A DNA stretch of 9,987 nt from Ignavibacteriota bacterium. Its GTDB lineage: Bacteria; Bacteroidota; UBA10030; JAHEZR01. Positions within the stretch are counted from its first letter, which is position 1, and the number at the start of each line of letters is the position of its first letter. The notes under the pieces are model-generated. The model worked only from the letters and a program-made list of their open reading frames with translations, was not told where the DNA came from and searched no databases. Where the stretch lies: contig JAHEZR010000029.1 of assembly GCA_023251005.1 (NCBI GenBank), positions 1 through 9,987 on the forward strand, read 5' to 3'. This document shows positions 1 to 7,700 of this stretch, in pieces. A program made the position numbers and the translations under genes.

Positions 1-379
1 TATTGGCAAACGGGACTGCCCACCCGTTGAAAAACACAGCCACAATACTGATAAGAAAAGCCACGATCAGCAGTGGAGTCATAAACCGGTAGAGGCCGAC
101 CCCGCTCGATTTCAGTGCTGTGATCTCGTTTTGAATCGAAAGTCGGCCAGTAGTGAAAAGGCTCGAGAGCAGCATCGCAATAGGGACCACCAATTTGATG
201 ATCTCTGGCATGAAGTACAAATAATATCGGAGAACGATGTCGAAGCTCGCCTTCTTGTCGATGAAGTCATCGAGCTTTTCCATCATGTCAATGACGACAA
301 AAATCGCAACGAAAGCGACGAGTCCAAAGAGAGCTGTCAGGAGAAACTGTTTGATGAGATATCGGTCAAGGATTTTCAT
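1..379 (-). CDS. LptF/LptG-family permease, N-terminal part (gene runs off the left edge)
   Basis: This is the second gene of a minus-strand pair and encodes an inner-membrane permease of the YjgP/YjgQ (LptF/LptG) family. In this family the two subunits join the LptB ATPase to extract lipopolysaccharide from the inner membrane and pass it to LptC/LptA. Only 126 residues are visible, starting MKILDRYLIKQFL, the usual family opening. Hydrophobic helices lie at about residues 12-32, 58-76 and 100-118. The family signature NEITALKSSG is at 84-93, just after the second helix. The start is the ATG at 377-379, 11 bases after the stop of the upstream permease gene, so the two are surely co-transcribed; no strong ribosome binding site is seen. 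The periplasmic domain and the last three helices are outside the window. By analogy with the E. coli gene order it may be LptG, but I cannot tell LptF from LptG here. Confidence 0.9.
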   Translation of the reverse strand, partial: MKILDRYLIKQFLLTALFGLVAFVAIFVVIDMMEKLDDFIDKKASFDIVLRYYLYFMPEIIKLVVPIAMLLSSLFTTGRLSIQNEITALKSSGVGLYRFMTPLLIVAFLISIVAVFFNGWAVPFAN

Positions 380-390
380 TTTGTGTTGGC

Positions 391-1719
391 CTATGCTCTC
401 CCTTCAACGTCATTTTCAGGGGAGAGCCACCGACGGGGGACGAATTTTCTAAGTTTGTTCCAATCGAACCACGAGGTTTCACGCATCGATCGGGTGGTGA
501 GAAATGCGCCAAGGATGCATAGGAGGATGTTTGCGAACCACATCCCTAGAAATGGTGTCGCTAGGCCGCGGTCCGCAAGTTTTTCTCCGCCGATAAGGCA
601 GGCCCAGTAAAAGAGGAAGAAACCAAGACTTAGACTGGCAGCGACGCCAAAGCTCCCTCGTCGTGCCATCATTCCCAGGGGAGCGCCGACGAGTACGAAT
701 ACGAGGCAGGCTGCCGGCAGTGCGTATTTCTTATGAACCTCTACCATGTACTGGTCAATATGATTTTCATTGTAGGCAATTAAGCTCCGCTCACTCTCAA
801 TCATGGCCTGGACAGATCGGGCACGGTCAAGGGAATCTTTTTCAACGGAAATGGCCAAGATGCGAGACGCGAGGGTCTCGATGCGCTTTTGTGCCTCGGC
901 ATTGACAGCTTTGAGGCTGTCGACAGTAGCCATCATGGATTGGATGCTTAGCTCACGGTCCCCGCGGGCAAACGCGTTGTCAGTTGATCGCTCAAACTCG
1001 AAGCCCTCGGCCTTCATCGCGATACGGTGCTTCTCGAATTGGATGCGTCGGTATTCTTTGAAATCGTCTGACATCAGCTCGTGGATTTCGCCATGCCTCA
1101 AATCCATGATGAGGTTACGAAAGTCCGGAGAGAAAGAGATTGTACCTTCCTCCGCCGTAATGAGAACATTCGTGCTGGGATTCGAGTAATCATAGATCGT
1201 GACACCTTCAAGGTTATTGGAATGTTCATAGGTTTTCTGTACCAGGATGCTGTATCCACTGATGTCCTGCGAGAAAAGGCCGGGTACAAGTGTCAGCGTC
1301 GGCTTTTTCCGCCGAATATCGATCGTGAGCGTCTTTGCTCGATGATTCGCTTCGGGAAGGACGTCGTTGTCGAAGAAAAAAAGGAGCACGGTGAGCACGG
1401 AGGCAGCAGCAAAGACTGGCGCCATCATCCGAAGGAGACTTACGCCTGCGGCTTTCATCGAAGTGAGTTCGTGGTTCGCCGAGAGACCGCCGAATGCCAT
1501 TAACGTTGCAACGAGGACGGACATCGGAACGGCGAGGACAAGCATCCATGCAAGGTTGAGTGCGATTAACTCGACGATCACCCAGGCACTGAGCCCTTTA
1601 CCAACGAGTTGATCGATAAACTTCATCACGAACTGGAGGAGAAAAATAAAGATCATCACAGCGAGAGAAAATAAGAAGGGCGCGAGATGAGAGCGAAGAA
1701 TATATCGGTACAGGATCAT
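391..1719 (-). CDS. LptF/LptG-family permease (lipopolysaccharide export)
   Basis: This complete 442-residue protein is an inner-membrane permease of the LptF/LptG family, a partner of the LptB ATPase in lipopolysaccharide export. It begins MILYRYILRSHLAPF and has the six-helix plan of the family: helices near residues 12-32, 52-75 and 98-115, a periplasmic beta-rich domain, then helices near 333-351, 357-379 and 390-407. The motif NHELTSMKAAG follows the second helix, and VEVHKKYALPAACLVFVLVG with the following APLG marks the fourth. Residues about 258-330 form a long charged helical stretch before helix four. The frame is open upstream to a TTG at 1789-1791, but I choose the ATG at 1717-1719: it gives the family N-terminus and lies downstream of a promoter-like sequence whose -35 element overlaps the TTG. 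The gene ends with TAG and is followed after 11 bases by a second permease gene. Family assignment is firm; the choice between LptF and LptG is not. Confidence 0.92.
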   Translation of the reverse strand: MILYRYILRSHLAPFLFSLAVMIFIFLLQFVMKFIDQLVGKGLSAWVIVELIALNLAWMLVLAVPMSVLVATLMAFGGLSANHELTSMKAAGVSLLRMMAPVFAAASVLTVLLFFFDNDVLPEANHRAKTLTIDIRRKKPTLTLVPGLFSQDISGYSILVQKTYEHSNNLEGVTIYDYSNPSTNVLITAEEGTISFSPDFRNLIMDLRHGEIHELMSDDFKEYRRIQFEKHRIAMKAEGFEFERSTDNAFARGDRELSIQSMMATVDSLKAVNAEAQKRIETLASRILAISVEKDSLDRARSVQAMIESERSLIAYNENHIDQYMVEVHKKYALPAACLVFVLVGAPLGMMARRGSFGVAASLSLGFFLFYWACLIGGEKLADRGLATPFLGMWFANILLCILGAFLTTRSMRETSWFDWNKLRKFVPRRWLSPENDVEGRA

Positions 1720-1762
1720 CGAGTGCGAGGAGATGCCCACAAGATTTTTTGGAAGCTCCACT

Positions 1763-1791
1763 AATATACAAAGAAGGTGCTCGTTTTTCAA
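1763..1791 (-). promoter_or_regulatory. Predicted promoter for the lpt permease genes
   Basis: On the minus strand TTGAAA (1791-1786) is followed after exactly 17 bases by TATATT (1768-1763). This is close to the sigma-70 consensus in both boxes and in spacing. The same bases also roughly fit the Bacteroidota pattern of TTG and TAnnTTTG boxes (TATATTAG here). Transcription would begin near 1756, giving a leader of about 37 bases before the ATG at 1719. That placement argues against the alternative TTG start at 1791. No experimental support is available. Confidence 0.55.
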
Positions 1792-1822
1792 TTTTTGGGA
1801 GATCTGAGAGAAAGATAGGAGC

Positions 1823-1851
1823 TTGATATTTACTTTTCTTTTTGGTACTTT
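1823..1851 (+). promoter_or_regulatory. Candidate promoter for sprA (weak)
   Basis: TTGATA (1823-1828) and TACTTT (1846-1851) are 17 bases apart on the plus strand, in an A/T-rich stretch upstream of sprA. The -35 box is good and the -10 box is poor. The predicted transcription start would leave a leader of about 165 bases before the GTG start. Other promoters in the rest of the intergenic region cannot be excluded. Confidence 0.25.
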
Positions 1852-2022
1852 TTTGTTGAAACTTCCACAAATTTGGCGGAGGGCGTAGCGAGTCGATTGG
1901 TATCGGTTAAGAAGAACGGAAGGATCGAACCTGACTTCTTCAGTGATGAATGTGTAAAAGGGATTCGTTCCTTCTCACCAATACCGCGTTAGCGGGTTAG
2001 AGCACGTGAGGATGATAACGAG

Positions 2023-4701
2023 GTGTTGACCGAGCAATCAAGAAATCGCACGCACCGGGGTTCTACCGCCGTGCCCGCCATTCTGTTCCTTCTGGCCTGG
2101 GTCCTGATCTCCCTTGGACTGTCTCGTGGAAGATCGCGCGTCGAGCCCATCGCCAAGAATCAGAACCTGTCTGAAAATGTAGTCTCTTCCTCATCAACTG
2201 AATTCATCCGCGAACTTCTTTCTCTTCCCGGCGACAGTATCCCCGCTCGCTCTCGTCGTCTGGATCGTCTCCATCAGCGTGCTGCACGCGCAATCTCGCG
2301 CGACACAACGGGCATGTTGAGGGATTCTCTTGGCCGCCTCATTGACTCAAGTTTGGTAATCCCTACAGACTCGACGGCGAGGGTGAAGCACTTCACTTAC
2401 CATCGCACTGACCAAATCCAGGTTCCGGTCTTCCCGAGACGAACACATCCTTTCTTCCTGCGCGCAACTCCGTCGATCTACAATCGAGAGGTTTCTCTTG
2501 ATTCAACTGGTACGATGGTGATCATTCGGGAAACGGTTGGTGGGAAGGATGTGAAGATGCCGCTTGTCGTCCCCTTGAGTGATTACATTCGATTAAGTTT
2601 CGAAGTTGCCAAACGCAGTGGCCTCGAAGAACTTGCGCACAAATACAAGATCAAGGAAAAGAAGGATGAGCTGACGGAACTTCTGGGAAGCGTCACGAAC
2701 ATCGAGATTCCTATTCCTCCAAATCCCATTTTGAGTCTGTTCGGTGGACGCGGAATTAACCTGAGAATTTCTGGGGCAGTTGACATCCGTGCGGGGTTCC
2801 GAAATCAGCAGACCGAGCAAGCCACGATCTCCCGCTTGGGAAATGTGCGTAACGAGCCCGACTTCAACCAAGATGTACAAATCAATGTCAATGGTACGGT
2901 TGGGGAGAAGCTGAATATCAATGCAGACTGGAACACGCAGCGGACGTTTGAGTACGAGAATCAATTGAAAATCAAGTACACCGGCTATGAAGATGAGATT
3001 GTCCAGAGTGTCGAAGCTGGAAACGTTTCGCTTGCCACACCCTCTTCATTCATCGGGAGTAGCCAGGCACTGTTTGGTTTCAAAGCAGCTTTTCAGATGG
3101 GCCCTCTTCGGCTGACGACAATCGCATCGCAGAAAAAAGGTCAGGTGAAAGAGGTGACGGTAACCGGAGGATCGCAGGAGAATCAATTTGAACTGAGAGC
3201 TTATCAGTATTCCACAAGTCATTACTTTCTTGACACTCTCTACCGCTCCCACTTTTCGGACTTTTACAATTTCTTTGTACCCAGAATAGATCCCGCTCTC
3301 CAAGTCGTCGACATAGAAGTGTGGGTGACGCGGCTTGGACAAGAGGATCCCAATGAACGCGATGTTGCGGCCTTCGTAGACCTCGGTCCTCGGCCTCCGG
3401 ACGGCTACCCGGCATCGAGACGAAACGTCCAGGAAAGTGTGCCCGGACAGACCGAGGTTGGACGATTTGTGAAACTCGGGAGGGACCGGTACACGCTCCA
3501 TCCGCAAACGGGGTATATCACGCTAAACACGAACGTACAAAATGAGCAGGCGATTGCGGTTGCCTACCGGACCGAGAACGGTCCGGGCCAATCCGACGAT
3601 ATCTACTACGGTGACTTTACCAATGTTGTCCGCGATACGTCGCAGCGTTTGGTTCTGAAGCTCATAAGGCCAAGGAACCTAATCCCTCAATTTAAGACCG
3701 CATGGAATCTGCTGTTGAAAAACATCTATCCTATTGGAGGCAGGGACATCAAGAAAGAGAAATTCGAGCTGAAGGTCTACTATCAGGTGCCCGGTCGCGA
3801 GCCTCAGGACAACATTCTTCAGTTCAACCTTCTCCAGATGTTCGGACTGGATAAGACGGACGATGCCGGCACAGGGCCTGCGGATAATAAGTTTGATTTC
3901 AGTGTCGGTCTCACGATCGATCCGGCTCGAGGAGAAATCATCTTTCCTTCGCTTGAACCGTTCAGAGAGGGACTCATCACATACTTCCAACAACATAATG
4001 TTCCGGCGTTGCCGGATTCTTTTGTCTATGCCGACGTCTATGATACGACGTTGACAGGTGCGAGGAACAATAACGCAAAGGATCGTTTCATCATTAAGGG
4101 AAAGTATGCATCGGGGGTTACATCGACCTATACCCTTGGCTTCAATGTTGTGGACGGGAGCGTCGATGTGCTGCTCAACGGCGCGAGGTTGACGCCCAAC
4201 GTGGATTACGTCGTCGACTACAGCACGGGTCAACTGATCATTCGAAACGAAGCTGCTCTTGTTCCGGGAGCGAACCTCCAGATTAAATTTGAGCAAAACG
4301 ATCTATTCCAGCTTGCCTCCAAAACTCTGCTCGGCGCGCGTGGAGACTATCAGCTTGGCCAGCGTACTACGCTCGGCTTTACTGTGATGAATCTTAACCA
4401 GCAGACTCTGAGCGATAAAGTGCGCTTAAACGAGGAGCCAATCAGCAACACCATGTTTGGGATTGATGGAAGCACAAGTTTCGATTCGGACTTCCTTACG
4501 AATGTGGTGAACTCACTCCCGCTCATCAATTCTCGAGTGCCGTCAAACATCACACTGCGAGGCGAAGCCGCATACATGAAGCCTGATCCAAACACGAAGA
4601 AGAGTCCGATCCCACTCGATGAAGGGAAGGGTGTTGCCTATATCGATGATTTCGAGGGAATCAAACGGACGATTCCTCTTGGAACGGGATACGGGACGTA
4701 G
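2023..4701 (+). CDS. sprA: SprA-type T9SS outer-membrane translocon, N-terminal part, ended by an in-frame amber codon
   Basis: This 892-residue product is the N-terminal third of a SprA (Sov) protein, which in Bacteroidota forms the very large outer-membrane beta-barrel through which type IX secretion cargo crosses; in gliding species it also supports motility. A basic N-terminus and a hydrophobic segment at residues 16-33 act as a probable signal peptide. SprA-like motifs follow: VGEKLNINADWNTQ near 292-305, GNVSLATPSSFIGSSQALFG near 333-352, YSTSHYFLDTLYR near 395-407, VDVLLNGARLTPNVDYVVDY near 714-733 and GVAYIDDFEG near 871-880. The start is GTG at 2023, since no ATG lies nearby in frame and an upstream TAG closes the frame; GTGAGG at 2006-2011 is a weak ribosome site. 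The frame stops at TAG (4699-4701), yet SprA sequence continues in the same frame immediately after it. As a separate protein it would lack most of the barrel and probably not work. Confidence 0.9.
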   Translation: MLTEQSRNRTHRGSTAVPAILFLLAWVLISLGLSRGRSRVEPIAKNQNLSENVVSSSSTEFIRELLSLPGDSIPARSRRLDRLHQRAARAISRDTTGMLRDSLGRLIDSSLVIPTDSTARVKHFTYHRTDQIQVPVFPRRTHPFFLRATPSIYNREVSLDSTGTMVIIRETVGGKDVKMPLVVPLSDYIRLSFEVAKRSGLEELAHKYKIKEKKDELTELLGSVTNIEIPIPPNPILSLFGGRGINLRISGAVDIRAGFRNQQTEQATISRLGNVRNEPDFNQDVQINVNGTVGEKLNINADWNTQRTFEYENQLKIKYTGYEDEIVQSVEAGNVSLATPSSFIGSSQALFGFKAAFQMGPLRLTTIASQKKGQVKEVTVTGGSQENQFELRAYQYSTSHYFLDTLYRSHFSDFYNFFVPRIDPALQVVDIEVWVTRLGQEDPNERDVAAFVDLGPRPPDGYPASRRNVQESVPGQTEVGRFVKLGRDRYTLHPQTGYITLNTNVQNEQAIAVAYRTENGPGQSDDIYYGDFTNVVRDTSQRLVLKLIRPRNLIPQFKTAWNLLLKNIYPIGGRDIKKEKFELKVYYQVPGREPQDNILQFNLLQMFGLDKTDDAGTGPADNKFDFSVGLTIDPARGEIIFPSLEPFREGLITYFQQHNVPALPDSFVYADVYDTTLTGARNNNAKDRFIIKGKYASGVTSTYTLGFNVVDGSVDVLLNGARLTPNVDYVVDYSTGQLIIRNEAALVPGANLQIKFEQNDLFQLASKTLLGARGDYQLGQRTTLGFTVMNLNQQTLSDKVRLNEEPISNTMFGIDGSTSFDSDFLTNVVNSLPLINSRVPSNITLRGEAAYMKPDPNTKKSPIPLDEGKGVAYIDDFEGIKRTIPLGTGYGT
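4699..4701 (+). other. In-frame amber codon interrupting sprA
   Basis: TAG follows the codons for IPLGTGYGT. The next 25 codons, starting HYTSVPRYIPG, lead without a shift into the C-terminal piece at 4777. The whole frame from 2023 to 9309 is 2,429 codons, within the usual SprA size range, and this is its only internal stop (codon 893). One G-to-A change from TGG would produce it, and a tryptophan before the 'xxxSVP' segment is what I would expect from SprA relatives; that last point is from memory. Whether it is a true mutation, a base-calling error or a read-through site cannot be decided here. Confidence 0.9.
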
Positions 4702-4776
4702 CACTACACGAGCGTCCCTCGTTACATTCCAGGTCTCGATCCCAGTCCCGGTCAGTTCCTGCCAGATACAACAAAG

Positions 4777-7700
4777 ATGTTTTCTAAAGCAAAGACACTC
4801 TGGTACAATATTATCCCAAGTGATGTGGTAGTCTCGGAAGTCTGGCCCAACCGAACCGTTGCTCAGGGGCAGGAGCAAGTAACTGTACTCAATGTCGATT
4901 ACGATCCAACCAAGAAGGGTGAATACAACTACTCCCTTGGTCTGGGTTCTACACTTAGGGCAAATCCGCAGAAGAACTGGGGCGGCATGATGCGACTTCT
5001 TTCTGCGACGGCGAACAACCTCGTTGATGAGAATATCAACTTCATCGAGGTCTGGGCAAAGGTCATTGGCAACGGTAACCTTGGTAAAATGGTGATTGAC
5101 CTGGGCCAGATCAGCGAAGACGTCATCCCAAATGGGAGGCTCGACACGGAGGATGGAATCAATCCTGCATTCCCCGTAAAGAACGGAATCCTTAATGATG
5201 GTGAAGATGTCGGCCTCGACGGGCTCACAGACGATCAGGAGCGACAAGTTTATGCGGAGTTCATACGGCTAAATCCAGAATACGCCTCTGACCCGAGTGG
5301 TGATGACTGGAACTACGTCCAGGGATCGCTGGACTTCTCAAAGATCAACGGAACCGAAGGGAACGGTCAAAGTGAAGTTGGTCGCTTCCCCGACACGGAG
5401 GATCTTAATCGGAACGGGATCGCAGACCTCGTGAACAGCTACTTTGAATATGAGGTGAACCTCGATACAACAGGAGGTCTGTCGAAAAATCCTCTGATCG
5501 TAGGCGGTGGATCCAACGGATGGTATCAATTCCGGATCCCTCTCATCGATTTCACACGGAAGATCGGGGAGCCAAGTTTTTCCGTTGTTGAATTCATCCG
5601 TGTTTGGTTCACGGGCTTCGATCAGCCCGTGATCGTCAGGATCGCGGATTTCAACCTCGTCGGGAATCAATGGCAGGAAGCGAAGAAGAACGACAGCACC
5701 TTTTCGGTAACGACGGTCAACATTGAAGATAATCCCGAGTACAGGAAGCCCCCCGGGGTAATTCGTGAACAGGATCGAACGCGGCCCGATCAGAAAATCC
5801 TTGCCAACGAGCAGTCTTTGGCTTTAGTGTTTAACAATATCTCGGATGGCGAGAGTCGACAGGCAATCCGATTTTTCTCCTCCAGGCCTCTCGATGTTTT
5901 CAACTATAAAGACATGAGGATGTTCGTTCATGGCGATCCACGCCTTCGCTTCACCGACACTACGAACTACGATATCGAACTCTTCGTTCGGTTTGGTCTT
6001 GACACTCTTAACTTCTATGAGTACCGCGAGCCTGTCCGTCCGGGCGACGCCACGAACGACGGATGGGACCCGTTGAATAATGTCCAGATCGAATTCTCCG
6101 AGATTACCTCTGTCAAACAGGGGAGAGATTCAGTCACAGGAGTCACCGCGAGGTATCCGGTCAGAAACGGAGCGCCCGGGGCAACGTACTCTGTTCGCGG
6201 GAACCCGACGCTCACACAGATCAGATTCATCTCCATTGGAATAGAGAATCCTCGTAACAAGGGCACGCCACTCCCAATCTCCGGACAGATATGGGTGAAT
6301 GAGCTTCGCCTCTCGGGGGTTGATGATGAGCCGGGATTCGCTTATCGTCTCGATGCGGGGATTAAGATTGCCGACATCGCAACGATCGGGCTGAATCTTT
6401 CTAAGGTTGATCCTACTTTTCACGCTCTCGACCAGAGGTTTGGAGGTAGAAGCACTGGCATCAACTGGGGTGTGAATGCGAACATCTCGATGGAAAAGTT
6501 TCTCCCGGAGAATTGGACGGGAACCACAATCCCATTCTCCTACTCGCACATTGAAGGAATCAACAAGCCAAAGTATTTGCCGGGAACGGATGTGCTGGTT
6601 GCGGAAGCTGCACAGCGGCAGGGGGAGTTTGCCGTTTCAAGAGGCGCACCTCCGGAATATGCAAAAGTGGTCGGAGATTCCATTATTGTTGCTTCTCAAA
6701 CGCTGCGAGTCTCGGATTCATGGGCGATTCCAACGGCAAGACTCCAGTTGCCAAGTGACAAGTGGTACGTTCAGGACATCTTGGACAAACTTTCGCTTGG
6801 ATTGAATTATAACTCTGTTAGAGAGCGGAGTCCTGTCACCGAGTCAAGGCAAAGCTGGGCATGGGCAGGGAGATTATCCTACGCGCACGCCTTTAGTCCG
6901 GAAAACTATTTCGCACCATTTAGCGGCTTCTTAGGCAGCTTGCCACTTCTCGGTGCGTACAAGGACTTGAAGATCTACTTCACTCCAAGTACGCTTTCGT
7001 GGGGAGTCGGTGCTCAGCGTGGGCAGTCGAGAGAGCGAGTCCGAACTCAGGAGGGGGACAGACCTGTCGTGCGAAACTTTACAGCGGACCGCTCTCTCGC
7101 ATTCGCGTGGAAGCTTACGGAAGGCGGCTTGATGAATCTCAGCGCTGATTATGGGCTCCAGATTTCTAGCAGCCTCGTCCATCTCGAAACGGACAGCAGC
7201 GGGAACCAGCGCTCATTCTCGAAAATCTTAAGTGACATCTTCTTTGGAGCTCGACTTATCAATTTCGGTCTCGATTATAGCTACAGTCAACGATTCTCTC
7301 TCACGCCTCGCTTGAAGGTACCCCCCCTCTTCAATCTCGACCGCTACCTCGACCTCACTTCCAATTATCGCTCGGATTACCAATGGCAGAACAATCTGCA
7401 GCAGGCGCCTCTCGGCAAGGCTAGCACGGTCACATCGCAGTTTTCGTTCGGGATCAATTTTCGTCTGAAGCAACTTACGGATCCTTGGTTTAGCCGCACA
7501 GAATCAGCTCAGGTTCCGCAACCCTTGCCTGCGGTTGGGGATAGAGGAGACTCTAGGAGGGAAAAGGAAGCGGATAAAGTAAAGGAGGAGAGAGAGCGGA
7601 AAGAAAAAGAAAAGAAGGAGCAGGAAAAGAAAGAGGAAGAAGAGAGGAAAGATAAGGAGAAGAAGGAAAAAGAGGAGAAAGAGAAGAAGGAAAGGGAGAA

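Larger units (their letters stand above)
1720..2022. other. Divergent intergenic region between the lpt permease pair and sprA
   Basis: These roughly 300 bases separate two divergently transcribed units. They contain a good promoter-like sequence for the minus-strand lpt genes and a weaker candidate for sprA. A/T-rich tracts at about 1830-1860 lie between them. A tiny perfect inverted repeat, CCGC-gtta-GCGG (1985-1996), sits shortly before the sprA start and may fold in the leader RNA. I see no convincing small gene or RNA gene here; the short open frames crossing it have no coding character that I recognise. Confidence 0.6.

Noticed and set aside
131..610. Plus-strand open frames of 159 and 71 residues near the left edge
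   Set aside because: They are antisense to both Lpt permease genes, whose family motifs are unmistakable.
1720..1791. Longer N-terminus for the upstream Lpt permease, starting at TTG 1791
   Set aside because: The extra 24 residues are not family-like, the start is TTG, and a promoter-like sequence (1763-1791) overlaps the region. ATG at 1719 fits better.
1985..1996. Small inverted repeat before sprA as a terminator or riboswitch
   Set aside because: A four-base stem with a four-base loop and no T-run is too small to support either call.
3679..4296. A 205-residue minus-strand open frame
   Set aside because: It is fully antisense to conserved SprA sequence and resembles no known family.
4699..4701. 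Genome-wide reassignment of TAG to an amino acid
   Set aside because: TAG also ends the complete permease gene and the sprA frame at natural positions, and no other in-frame TAG occurs in more than 2,400 codons of sprA.
4702..4776. A fresh start for an independent second gene after the amber codon
   Set aside because: There is no ribosome site, signal peptide or promoter-like sequence, and this stretch already reads as SprA in the same frame.
4543..5247. A 234-residue minus-strand open frame crossing the amber codon
   Set aside because: It lies opposite well-recognised SprA sequence on both sides of the stop, has no recognisable domain, and is best explained as a shadow.
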